Assembly (NCBI GenBank): GCA_030686995.1 | Contig: CM060687.1 | Coordinates: 167,448,090-167,512,089, forward strand | Length of the DNA: 64,000 bases | Origin: Artemisia argyi | Taxonomy: Eukaryota > Streptophyta > Magnoliopsida > Asterales > Asteraceae | Reading direction: 5' to 3' | In this document: positions 10,226 to 20,999 of the stretch, in pieces | How the letters are laid out: the number at the start of each line of letters is the position of its first letter | How positions within the stretch are numbered: position 1 is the stretch's first letter | Position numbers and translations under genes: made by a program | The notes under the pieces: model-generated | Seen by the model: only the letters and a program-made list of their open reading frames with translations | Database searches by the model: none | Told to the model about the DNA's origin: nothing

Positions 10226-11613
10226 TGATGAGACGAAAAATGAACCACTTTTAGGGGGTCATTTAAGCCCGAATTCGAATTTATTTGATCAAATATTGCC
10301 CTAAATCGTTCCTTTTGTGATTTTAGGTACTTTGGGAGAGAAATCTGGAAAAGGAAGCAATTCGGACGTTTTTGGAGCATAAAAGTGAAGAAAACGCCAA
10401 AGTCTTAATTTTCCTTGCTGGAAACAGTAGGGGACGGCGTCAAGAGTATTTTCCATGACGATCCAGTACAGAAATGACGGCGTCACAAGGTAGGGCGTCA
10501 AGAGGAAAATGCATGACGGCCTGGAAACACATAACACATGACGGCATCAAAAGTAGATCAAGGCAGTCCGAGAAGTATTTTGGCGGCGAGATGACGGCGT
10601 CACAAATTTGTTCTTGACGCCGTCAGACCCTATTTCCTATATATAGTTTTCTAATTTTCACACAAAAAAAAAGAGAAGTTTTGGAGAAACCCTAAGGCCG
10701 AACTTGGCACGAATTTTACAGGTTTTTCAAGGGTTCTCAGCCCTTGAACCCTTTCATGTGTAATTGAGATAAGTATTCTTTCAATTCAATCAATATGTCT
10801 ATGTGTTGGTTGTCTATATCTTGTTCTTGTCTTAATTCCATCATGCTAGGCTAGATCTATCTTGTGTTTGCTTGGATCTAATGAAACATAGATGTTAATT
10901 ATGTGTTGATTACTTGTTTATGGTTGTATTGGATGAATGATTTTGATATTAGGCTTAAGAAAACTGGCAGATCTCCAAATGGTAACATGCTTGAACGTCT
11001 TAGGAAACATGAAATGACGTGCACTAGGTTTTATTAGTTGTATTTAATGCATGAGTAAATTCTAATGATCCCATGTTAGGAGCTTCTTAGCCGGCTCGAC
11101 ATTGGAGTGAAGTATGCACTCATAGGATTGGGGAATTAAGTGCGCCACCCCATGAATGGTATTAAGGAATACAATCCATCATCCACGCAACTATAACAAG
11201 TAATTAACGTGTAAAAGATATCTAGGGAGTAGTGAAATCTAAGTAAACACAACTTCTCCACTTATTGCTTACAACCTTAGTTAATTTAGTTTATTTTCAT
11301 TTTTAGTATTTTATTTTGATTGCATCTTTAGTATTGGGTTAGTTGACTAGCAACTAATTCCGCCCAAATCCTTCAAACCCGAGATTTTTACTTGCTTTCT
11401 AAAAAATATAAAAATACAAAAACAATCATCCCTCACCTTTAGAACTAGTATTTAGGTTTTCTAATCCTAGCGACACTATTCCTAGCTGAACGATCAATCT
11501 CCCGGTACTTGTCACTATACTATACTACAACGATCAGGTACACTGCCTGGTGGGGGTTGTAAGCTTCTCAAGATCCCTTGAGAGGTAAAGCCTGGTGCGA
11601 TTCCCACGTATCA
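10226..11613 (+). repeat. 3' LTR of the gypsy LARD
   Basis: 1,388 bp, collinear with the 5' LTR and about 98.6% identical by eye. It is bounded by the polypurine-like AAGTGTAAGGGTA on the left and the CCCTA duplication on the right. Confidence 0.9.
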
Positions 11614-11618
11614 CCCTA

Positions 11619-12687
11619 CTCCACTCCCCGAGTACCCAACTCGAGAGTTCTAAGCACTATGTCAATAAATCTCCCTTCAGGCGGAGAAAACCGTACACGT
11701 CACTTATCACAATTTCCGACACTAAGCTGAATGTTGAGTACTAATCTAGCTAGTACCAATCTCACACGATCCACAAGATCCTAATTTCTCACACGATCTA
11801 CACGATCCACACAATCTACTCTTGATCCACTTGATCAACACAATATCACACAATCTACAAGAGATCCCCAAGATCTCAACAAGATCACTATAATCAACAT
11901 AAGATGACTAAACAAGACTATGGCACTTGATGTATATCAAGATACAATCAAGTAAACTACAAGTAATGCAAGTGCACTACACGAAGACTCTAACACTTTG
12001 TATTTTCTTGATACTTTGTGTTCTTCTCTTTACAAGTAGAGGAATGATTGTGATCACTTGGTTGGATGAAAGGATCACTCTTTAAAACAAAAGTAAATAA
12101 CTAAATGATCAAAAGAGAGTTTAGGTGATAAGAGATTTAATCACAGAAAGTTATGTGTGTAAAGGATGGTTAAAATCTGTGAAATGGATTGGTATTTATA
12201 GGCAGGAAAAATTTTCCCATTAAAGGGGGCGGTACCACTAATTGTCACACGGTACCACTAAATTTAGTGGTACCGTGGTACCGTGCGAAACAAGAACGCT
12301 CCAGATTTTGTTTTTAGTGGTGAAAGTTTATTTGGGGAAGTTTGAAGCTGTTTTGGGGGGAAAATAATTGTTATTATTTTTAAACTTATTTTTCCAATTA
12401 AAACATTTTTTATAATTAAAAAATAATTTGTAAAATGTATTTTTGAAAAGAATGTTTTGTCACATTAAAAATGTGAAGTTTTAAACACAAATTCACTTCT
12501 TTGATCATTTGTCAAGTTGTAAATTTGTTTGTTCTTATCTAGAGTGATTTACGTATAAACGGGATATTTCGACTAAAAACTTGTTTACGTTAATTTTGAC
12601 GTAAAATGTTTTCACATTTTGTTATCATCAAAACGTAGAGATATCGAAAGATAGAAATAACGTTTTTAGACATTATTTGAATCAACA
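11619..12687 (-). repeat. Inner part of a Sirevirus-like copia 3' LTR
   Basis: In minus orientation the LTR starts TGTTGATTCAAA (12687 downward), directly next to a polypurine tract. It contains a TATA box (minus TATAAATA, 12193-12200) and a 24-bp palindrome GGTACCACTAAA/TTTAGTGGTACC around 12257-12280. Its outer part was displaced by the gypsy insertion and lies before 4862. No matching second LTR was found in the window, so the element is truncated. Confidence 0.6.
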
Positions 12688-12822
12688 ATCTCCCCCTTTT
12701 TGATGACATAAAGGTAAATAATTATGTTCTACAAGGTTTTAGTATGAGCAATATCCCATTTCTCCCCCTTTTGTCAAAGCAAAAAGATCACTAAGGCTCC
12801 CCCTTGATGTATACTCCCCCTC
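12688..12822 (-). other. Multiple polypurine tracts (Sirevirus signature)
   Basis: Four CTCCCCC motifs on the plus strand (purine-rich GGGGGAG on minus) occur at about 12690, 12762, 12797 and 12814, right beside the LTR. Repeated polypurine tracts upstream of the 3' LTR are an established hallmark of Sirevirus copia elements. Confidence 0.65.
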
Positions 12823-13190
12823 ATTTGTAGTACACCAAGGAATCGAGCAATGGTTCTTGCTATAAAACAAAGTTAGATGACACAAATAGCATATCTAACA
12901 TGTAGCAACCAAGACAAATATCCAACCATAATACAAAGATGCTAAGAAGCCTAAACACAAAAGAATAATCCAACCGCAAAGAAAAGAAACAAACCCAAGA
13001 TAAAAAGACAAGCCCATGCATTCATTTATAATAAAAACATCATATTTAAAGTATGGGTACAACAACTAAACTAGTTAACAACTACAAGAAACATATAACA
13101 TTCTTTAGTGACTTTTAGGTCCTAAGATTTGCTTCTTGGTTCACAAAAGGGATCATAAGGTTTTTATTCTTGATGACTAAACATGAATAT
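12823..13190. other. Non-coding part of the Sirevirus-like remnant
   Basis: A-rich sequence between the polypurine cluster and the first accessory ORF remnant. No gene or structured repeat is seen. Confidence 0.5.
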
Positions 13191-13192
13191 GT

Positions 13193-13477
13193 TTAGTTGC
13201 TTAGGTTATTGGTTGGTGGAGGAGGTGGTATGATGGGTCCTTGTGGTGGTGTTAATAGGTGTTCTAGATAGGAGAACATGAGACCCAAATCATCTCTAAG
13301 GTTAACTATGAGGTTGCGGTTGTGGTGACAACATGGACAACTAACGCTTTGTAGTTCAAGTGGGTAAAGAATGGGATGACCCATTAGTGGTTGTGGTGAT
13401 GGAGATGCGGAAGATGATGGTGATGTGTAAACAAGCTCAAGAAGAGTTGTTGGTGATAGTTTGAATGTTAGTGCCAA
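13193..13477 (-). pseudogene. Accessory ORF remnant of the Sirevirus-like element
   Basis: An ORF of about 94 codons with a proline-rich end (PIIPPPPPTNNL) and a CPCCHHNRNL segment. The flanking minus-strand sequence up to about 13830 also reads as low-complexity Pro/Ser/His-rich protein in other frames, suggesting decay of a longer ORF. It lies between the polypurine cluster and the better-preserved accessory ORF, in the same orientation. I recognise no domain. A non-coding explanation is possible. Confidence 0.3.
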
Positions 13478-14604
13478 AGGTTAAGGAGGACTAGGTGGTA
13501 ATGAGAGTGTTGTTGTCCTAATTGTGGATGAGGAGGATGAGGTTGGCCTAGTGGATATAGTTTTGGAAGGAGCATGTGGTGTAGAAATTGATGAAGTTGA
13601 AATGTTGAATTGGTGGAAAGCAATGGGGTATGAACATCTTCATCATCATCTAGTGTTAGATCAATGAGAAGTATTTCCTTTGGTGGTTTGATGTTGAGTC
13701 TTGGTTTCTTGGCTTTGTGTGAAGTGGTGGCGATGGTGGAACATATGGGAAGTTTATGATGAGTGAGTGACTACGAGGAAAATGGATGCATGATAGAAGC
13801 TTAAATAGCCAAATCAAAAGCATGCATGGTTGGTGGGATGATAAGTTTAGGGAATTAGGAGTGTTGAAATTAGCTCATGTTTGTAGAATCTAATGGAAAG
13901 AAAGTCAAAAAGTGAAAGCAAACAGCTAAAAACGTACTTCCAAGGGACGGTACCAATAAATCACCCACGGTACCACTAAATTTAGTGGTGCCATGCCCTA
14001 TTTAGTGGTTCCGTGACCTGCTGGTGACGTTTTTTCCAGTTCTGCGAGTTTTAGGCTGCCTAAGTGGGTAATTCTAGGGGCACTATTTGCAGCAAATCCT
14101 ATTTCCTCAATTCACTAAAGAATATTCACATAAATTTCCTAACTATAGCCTCAACTAGTAATAAACACAAACATGTGATTATCTAATTATAGGCATGCAT
14201 ATGATTATCTAGAAAGATGCATGTAGAATAATCAAAGCAAATAACATGATCATATAGAAAAATGCATGTGGGAAGATAAAAACTAAATAATGCACATGAG
14301 CCAATTTTAACCAAGAATGAAACTTGGTTAATAATTAACTTCGGGTGGTAAAACGATAAGACACACCCGAAGTGATCCATGCAAAGATAATTATCCAAAG
14401 TTAGCATTAGATCAAGTGTTAAATGTAGTAAGGCCATAGCCAAGGCCTTATAAAAGTTAGTTTAATACTACTTGAACTCATAATAATAATAGTTAAATAT
14501 TGTTTTTAATCTCTTGACCTCCCTAACTTCTTTAGTTTGTTGTCGATGCCCTTAAGTGCCTTCCCAATTGACTTGAACCCCCCGATGGTTTGCTCGTGCA
14601 TTGA

Positions 14605-15766
14605 CACTTATCGATTGTACATTGTAGTTTGCCTTCGCATCACAGCACTTAAGTTGGTGTTGTTGTAAGGAAGGTCGGCTGTTGTAGTGAAGTCCGATGT
14701 ATCAAGACCAAGAAAGTATGTGTTGGGAGAGGGAGTATGAGCATGAGAGGTTCCTTCTTCATTCATTTCAACATCATCCTCATCCATATGTTGAGATGAT
14801 GATCCATGATGAAAGGATGGGGAAGAGAAAGTAGCATCAGAAATGGATTTACGACCACGTTTTGACCCTTTGTCACTACGTTGCTTTGTGCAACGTTGTG
14901 GTCCACCGAGAGGTTTCATGAGGGGATTGACAAGAAAATAGTCGACATTTTTTAGGAAAGGGTAATTAGCCATGATCCAATGATAGAGACGAGTAAGCAA
15001 CATACAGTATGACATGAGCTTATCAGAGCGACCATGAATGTTAGCCATTCTTTGCCATATAGTACGCGAGATTGTATGGTTCCTCTTTACTAAGGCGATA
15101 GAGCATATGGGCTAGACTTGTCGGAACATGATCCCGGTTACCACACAAGAGACAAAACATTTTCACAAAGAAGGAGTTCCTAATTTTTTAGATCTGGAAG
15201 GATTTCTTTGAGATAGATTCGGTTTGAGTCGAGGTGGACTATAGAACCATCACATTTTTGGTACGTGTTGGCGGCTCGAGGGGTTTGAACATGGTGTTTA
15301 ATGGTTTAAGGATCAGGAATTTCGGTTAGATATGGACCTTCACTTCATGATGATAGTAAAGGGACTCTAAGGAATAGTCTTCTGTGTAGGCACATTGACC
15401 ATGAGAAGGAACACCAAGAATGTCACCAAGCTCGGTAATGGACAGAACGATGTTTTGATTTTAAATCCAGAAATCCAGGAAGACATTACCATCAAGATCA
15501 TTGAAGGTACGAACACGACTATAGAACTCAAGAACGAAACGAGGACAAATTTGATCATTTATTTTGTATAAACAATCAAAACCGATTGTTGGAAAGCATA
15601 TATTTGTGCCATCCAACTGAGGAAAGTAAGCATCGACTACACAACCTTCGTGTATGTATCGATGTTGGACTTTTTGAAGATAAGATTTTTGCTCATGAGG
15701 AATGTTTAGATCATCAATCAGTAAAGGGATGTATGATTTGGTGTCTTGGTAATGATTACTAGGCAT
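14605..15766 (-). pseudogene. Accessory ORF of Sirevirus-like copia, several breaks
   Basis: Two well-preserved blocks in the same orientation. The N-terminal block (15766..15461) starts with ATG at 15766 and contains YIHEGCVVDAYFPQLDGTNI and ICPRFVLEFYSRVR. The C-terminal block (15048..14608) contains KLMSYCMLLTRLYHWIMANY, then an RGRKSI basic patch and an acidic serine-rich linker. Between them several stops and at least one frame change occur, although readable pieces (LCGNRDHVPTSLAHMLYRLS) remain. I recall similar proteins next to copia pol genes in Asteraceae genomes; their function is unknown. The order (accessory ORF, spacer, polypurine tracts, LTR) puts it downstream of where pol would be. 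Confidence 0.55.
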
Positions 15767-15769
15767 TGT

Positions 15770-16697
15770 TACCTACAAAAATATATAAGTATATACATGT
15801 TAATTTTTATATTATTGATGATGATCATATCTCTAGTGTGTGCCTATATGCAAACAATGTGGAGGTGCGGTGATCTCGACTCTAAAATAAAATTAATGAG
15901 ATAACCCAAATGCTCCTAACTTCACTCTCAAAGAGATATGTCGAATAATACATATTGGTTATGCAATTCAACCAATATTTGTGAGATCATGTATGCATGC
16001 AAAAAAACGTTTTTAGTTTGTATCAACAATGCATGAAAAATATTTCATGATCCTAATTACGTCAGATTGTTTTTGAAAACAAGGGAATTGGGGTGTTTGG
16101 AAAATGTACCATCTTGGCGCCAAAAAATTTTAAAGTTGAAAAGCTTGAATGTTAATGACTTCTAATCCAATTTCAATTATCCTAGACATGATTCTACTAA
16201 AAATATTTGTTAATATAAATAATGTCAAAAACGTCATTTGCATTAATCGGTCTCTATTAGTTTTGATAATCACAAAATACAAACACACGTTACGTAAAAC
16301 TACGACTAATAAGTTTTTAATCAAGAAAACTCGTTTTCGTCTTCAACATCACTTAAGGTATGTACAAACATCTACCAACTTGTGTATGTGATCAAAGGAC
16401 TTATATTTCATCAAAACTTTACATTTTCATGTCACAAAACATTTTTACAAAAGTATTTTTGTATAATTTAAAGAAATGTTTAATTAAGAAAATGTTTTCA
16501 AATTTCAAATGCATAACAGCCATTTTTCCCCCTCAAAACCGACAAAAATTTTCACCAGATAAATTTTCACCACATCAGGACAAAAATGAGAGCGTCTGTC
16601 GGGACGGTCCCTTAAATTGGACGGCAGTCCCTTATTGATAAAGGACCGTCTGGTATGTAAGGGATTGTCCCTCTCTTTCCTGGCGTCTATAAATGCA
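15770..16697. other. Non-coding, probably decayed retroelement DNA
   Basis: AT-rich sequence without a believable ORF. Near 16600-16670 there are imperfect inverted pieces around GGGACGGTCCC and GGACCGTC. The pol region expected for the minus-strand Sirevirus-like element is absent here. Confidence 0.4.
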
Positions 16698-17023
16698 TGT
16701 TAGGATTAAAAGTGACGATCATTATTGAGTCAAATAGTTAGTTAAATATATTCATGTAGTAGTTAGTAAATGCTAGTCCATTATGTTAATGTAAAAGCCT
16801 AAATGGCTTGGCCCAAAAGAAGGCCCAATAGAAAGCCAATGGTGGCAAATGTAAAAACTATAAAGACCCTCCTAAGCTTGTTAGGAAGGGTGGGAGTTCA
16901 TGCTAATCAATGTTTTATTTCACATAGTGCTCTCCACCTCTCTCTCTACTTTCTCTCTCTAGCTCTTCTATCTCTCTCTAACATCATAATCAAAGGTGAT
17001 TAAGATAGATCTAAGGTCCGACA
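16698..17023 (+). repeat. 5' LTR of the truncated copia
   Basis: 326 bp, TG...CA bounded. It contains a pyrimidine-rich CT-repeat tract (16930-16980), typical of a transcribed leader, and directly precedes the primer-binding site. Confidence 0.65.
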
Positions 17024-17103
17024 AGTGGTATCAAGAGCCTAGAGATAATATTAGGTTGTTTTAGATCGATTTAGGTGAAAAAATTGGATCTCGTACTGTT
17101 CAT

Positions 17104-17562
17104 CCGCGGTTTATCGAGTAAGGTATAGTGTTTATCGAGTAAGGTTAAGCGTGATATACGGGTTACCGAGTAAGGGTTCTTGCTTATCGAGTAAGTGTGG
17201 TTTATGTAACTGTTGCATCGAGTAAGGATATCGAGTAAGGGTTACCGAGTAACATAAGTTCTGCCGAGTAAGGCATTTCACCTTACGTACATCGAGTAAG
17301 GTTTTTACTTGGCCTCTTTTAAACGAAATTCTACTCGGTTCGTCTTAGGTTATCGAGTAAGCAACTGAATTATCGAGTAAGGCTTATCGAGTATTGGTTA
17401 TCGAATAACATAAGCCATATCGAGTAAGACAAGTTTTATCGAGTAAGCTAAGTCTGAACTTGTTACCGAGTAAGGAGAGTTCATCGAGTTAGGGATTTCA
17501 TCGAGTAAGCTTATCAAGTTAGCACTTATCGAGTAAGGTGCTGGTATTATCGAGTTTTTTGG
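17104..17562 (+). repeat. Irregular array of about 21 (T)ATCGAGTAAG motifs
   Basis: Within about 450 bp between the primer-binding site and gag, roughly 21 copies of T(A)TCGAGTAAG or ACCGAGTAAG variants occur. Spacers vary from a few to about 60 nt and are not themselves repeated. Unlike a microsatellite, the unit is dispersed and only the motif is conserved. All copies but one inverted-looking CTACTCGG are in the same orientation. Confidence 0.85.
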
Positions 17563-17942
17563 CGGGAAAATTTGAGTAAAATCTATTTTTTAGAGGAGAC
17601 TAAACGTTCAATTTTTACGCGAAATTCAAATTTTGGTATAACGTTGAAAATTTTGGCCCAAAATTCAAATTTTTAGGCCAAAATTCAAATTTTTTCAGTA
17701 AAATTTGGCGTCAAAATTTTTAAAACTCAAATTTTTCTGGTAACCTTAGAATTGCCTTTCATAGTGTTTTTCAAATTTTGGGAGAGAAAATTTTCAAATT
17801 CATTTTTTGGAAGGAAAATTTGAAATCACTAAGATCAACCATATACGATTTTCAAACTTCGCCAAAAACATCTAATCTTCAAACAACAACCTTTGTTATC
17901 TTAAAAGATCCTAAGATCAACTTTATCACACATCGTTACACA

Positions 17943-18263
17943 ATGGAAATGAAAGTGCAAATCCAAGAGAGAGATTCGAAGAAAGTGTTTAAAGTGTTCA
18001 AGTCACAAGTTGAGAAAGTCTTTAATACATTAGGATATGAATCAAGGTTCGATCAGGCGTTTGAATACTTCGACCGAGTCCAATATCATAATTTCAAAGA
18101 AAAACTCATCCAAAGCCTAAATCAACTTGAAAAGCTACTTAATGAAGAAGAACTTCATACGCGTGACTGCAGGGAAGCTCTTAAAGTGATCCAAACTCAG
18201 TTCCAGATTATATTTAACCCTTGGATTATGATTTTAGAGAGAGATAGAAGAGCTAGTGATTGA
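17943..18263 (+). pseudogene. N-terminal gag fragment of copia
   Basis: The most plausible start is the ATG at 17943 (MEMKVQIQERDSKK). The product is charged and helical (KSQVEKVFNTLGYESRF, KLIQSLNQLEKLLNEEEL, CREALKVIQTQFQIIF) and would end as a truncated protein, because the last about 13 codons are encoded by the inverted LTR piece. I relate it to copia gag N-terminal regions because it follows LTR, PBS and leader and resembles sequences I recall from Asteraceae copia elements. There is no zinc knuckle, protease or later domain. Confidence 0.5.
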
Positions 18264-18606
18264 TAATCTTTAAATGCAATGCCTCGATCTTGATTTGCAA
18301 GAGTGTAGTTGAATTTTGGGTTTGATGTTCGGTTTTGACAGCAAAGGGGAGAGTTGGTGTTTTGTTTTGAATGAGTGAACATAGGGAAAGAGAAAGAAAA
18401 CGGGATGTATCAGATGCACGGTACCACTAAATTTAGTGGTGTCGTGCCACTTTAGTGGTGCCGTGCACTGCTGAGACAGATTTTTGTCCCATTTTCATTT
18501 TTGACGAATAAATCTCGCTTATTTAGTGAGAATTTTTGACATGAGGAAAGAGTTTATACCTAATAAACTCCTTTGAAGAGAAGAACTAGACTAGACGAGA
18601 AGTGAT

Positions 18607-18855
18607 GACCTTAATATTTTTGAGGAAATACGTAAATAGTCATTATAGAGATACGAGGGATGACTTCAATATTTCCAATGAAATATTTAGATAGTCATGA
18701 GCTCTTTTAGGGGATGAATCCATTAGGATTTGAACGGTGAAGATAGACGCGGGGAGATGACTTTAATATTTCCAAGGATATAAATAAATAGTCATTAGAG
18801 GATATGATGGATGACTTAATACTTTCAGTGAAAAACTTGGATCGTCATCGGATAA
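18607..18855 (+). repeat. Degenerate ~50-bp repeat, four copies
   Basis: Units begin GATGACYTTAATATTT and continue to ATAGTCAT. Copies start at about 18607, 18659, 18757 and 18809, with a 45-bp gap between the second and third. No coding potential was seen. Confidence 0.6.
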
Positions 18856-18859
18856 GACT

Positions 18860-20340
18860 TGGAAGATGTTCTTGAGCACATGTAAATTATGAAATTCACA
18901 CGATATGTTCCATCATTCCTAGATTTATACGTAGGAGGTAAAGAAGTTCTCGTTAGAGTGGTTTGAATAGAATGTCCACGATGTTGTCTTATGAGGGAAC
19001 CTTTTCGGGAGAAATATTTCCTCTTTGGACATAACACTCGCGGGCACCCTTGTTATGCTATGCCGTTAGGCATATTGTTTGTCTAGTTTCGGTTGGATGA
19101 GCTTGGTATTAGTATGCGGTTAGTGTGTGCCTGCTGAATTATTTGCTATGGTCCATCTGTGCTGATTTACTGTATAAGCTGAACTTGACTTATTTTCTCC
19201 TGACACTGTGAGTGAAGCAGTGGTCACTAAAAACTGAACTTGTTTGTATGTGAACGGTTATTCACGCTCGAAAACTCTGTGGTCCACATTTATTGTTTTA
19301 CTTGAAAGTAAACATTATTTTTATGACATTATGAACGACATAATGACAGTGACGGAACTAGGATTTTACGATCGGGTTGGCCAAAACAAACACGATAAAG
19401 ATTCGATAAAAATAAATATATATAATTTTACAAGTCTTACTATACGTAAGAAGGTGTTCATTTCAAACATAAACAACACACGTCACTCCTTAATTAAAAT
19501 CATTAATAATTAAAGGGTAGGGTAGATGTGATTAAGCGGTATCTAGTTAAATGTTTCGTTTAGTAACCGATCAAATATTTGCAATTTCAATACACGCCAT
19601 ACATACACTGATAAAATCTTGATATAATTTTTAGTTTGGGTGGGCCTAAAACAATGTAACGAACTAAACCAAAACAACATATGTATGTCACTAGTATCCT
19701 AATAAAACTTTTGAGTTGGCCATGGCCCATCCAACATATCACTTGGCTCTGTTCCTGCACAATGGTCATAAAACTTTTATCGAAGTCACATTTCTTTTAC
19801 ACTGAATTGCTATTTATACAAATCAATGAACTCGACACTGGTAACATTTATTTTCAGGTTCAAGGCGATAGCCTAGTTATGGAGGCTTTTGGCATGGCAT
19901 GACATGGTCATAGATGAATCTGATTTATTTGGGACCGCTTAAATTCTTTTATGGGCCTATATTTTCTGCACTGTTTCGGGAATGATGTATTAATATTTTT
20001 GATTTACGAAATTTCTCCTAAACGGTTGAGGTAAAACCGTTTTTTGTACTTTGTGTTGTAATACCAATTTAGTAGCACCCAAACATGTATGTTTTCGCTA
20101 AACCAGATTTTAGGGGTGTTATAGGTGTATTATTTTACTTGACTAGCAGGTACCCGGTTTTTCTTGTATTTTATATTTTTTTTCTTTATTGTCATCTCAT
20201 TTTAAACCACCACATCACCATCCCTACCCCATTACCAAACACCAACCTTCTTCTTCCTCCAACTCACCGTTTCCATCATTCCATCACTACTCCCTCCACT
20301 ACACCACCTGGTGCTAGCTAGATCGAACCACAAATCAATA
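18860..20340. other. Intergenic, no gene seen
   Basis: Only short AT-rich ORFs without recognisable domains. No transposon termini could be fixed. The sequence is probably decayed repeat DNA. Confidence 0.4.
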
Positions 20341-20344
20341 CCCC

Positions 20345-20495
20345 AAATATCAAAGAGTTTGTGTCTCAATGGTATCTCTTGTTGTGTGAGAAGCTCCCCA
20401 ACCAAATAGTTGTGGGTTCAAGTCTTGCTTAGGACATGTGAGATAGTTTGTGGTTGTATATTGTGAGATAATTAGTTATCGCTAAAAAAAAAAGT
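20345..20495 (+). mobile_element. tRNA-derived SINE
   Basis: An A-box-like segment (TCTCAATGGTAT near 20364), a B-box GTGGGTTCAAGTCTT (about 20410-20424) and a tail of A at 20485-20494 give the layout of a short tRNA-derived SINE. Its body differs from the first SINE in the window, so it is a separate family. The 5' end is approximate. Confidence 0.55.
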
Positions 20496-20933
20496 TACAT
20501 GTTTTTACCAGTGGCGCGATTATGTTTTCGTGTACAGATACCTCTTTCTACCGGAAAGAAACCATTAGACCCTTTCCCATTACATCTCACTATGGATATG
20601 ATTATTACATCCTCCTCGCTCCTTATAGACCCATCAACAGATCGGACATTCACATTGAAGTTATTTTCATAACCCATGTACTTATTGCCAAAATTTTCTT
20701 GTATTGCATTAACTTGAGCCTTGCATTGCATGTTGATATGCAACCAACACTCACCCTTTGTTTTCTTGCAACAAATTCTGTATATTTACATTTACCTATA
20801 AGAGTTCAATGTGAATTTGAAAAAGATAAAGAGTAAAAGAAAGATACCTTTAAAGAGACTTGCAATTATCTCGACAGCAACAGCCACTTTCATAAGATTT
20901 TTGGTGCTATGACTTCTATCAAACTCCTTGTCA

Positions 20934-20934
<1 letters not shown>

Positions 20935-20973
<39 letters not shown>
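20935..20973. repeat. (TTA)n microsatellite
   Basis: About 13 uninterrupted ATT units. The same trinucleotide tails the LINE copies further right, so this may be an isolated remnant or target-type site. Confidence 0.9.
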
Positions 20974-20999
20974 GATAAGAAAAAAGTGGCAAAAAAATA

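Larger units (their letters stand above)
4863..11613 (+). mobile_element. Non-autonomous Ty3/gypsy LTR element (LARD type, Tat/Athila-like)
   Basis: A complete 6,751-bp insertion. Its two LTRs (4863..6249 and 10226..11613) begin TGATGAG and end GTATCA, and it is flanked by a perfect 5-bp target duplication CCCTA (4858-4862, 11614-11618). The primer-binding site TGGCGCCGCAACCCGGGGA at 6256-6274 resembles the complement of the tRNA-Asp 3' end, as used by Tat/Athila gypsy elements. A polypurine-like AAGTGTAAGGG lies just before the 3' LTR. The roughly 4-kb interior carries only a gag-derived ORF and no protease, RT or integrase, so mobility would depend on another element's enzymes. The LTRs differ at roughly 18-20 positions (about 1.4%), suggesting a fairly young insertion. 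It landed in an older Sirevirus LTR. Confidence 0.9.
16698..18223 (+). mobile_element. 5'-end fragment of a Ty1/copia element
   Basis: An LTR of 326 bp (16698..17023), starting TGTTAGG and ending CCGACA, is followed by the 2-nt spacer AG and a tRNA-iMet-type primer-binding site TGGTATCAAGAGCC (17026-17039). Next come a leader crowded with CGAGTAAG motifs and the beginning of a gag ORF. Everything downstream of gag is missing. An inverted piece of the same LTR (about 18222-18257 matches the complement of about 16958-16993) closes the fragment, showing rearrangement. No 3' LTR or TSD was found. Confidence 0.65.

Noticed and set aside
17104..17562. CRISPR-like array
   Set aside because: Repeats are only ~10 bp with uneven spacers in a plant retroelement leader.
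20495..20836. Overlapping ORFs on both strands
   Set aside because: Antisense to each other, no domain, next to a SINE.
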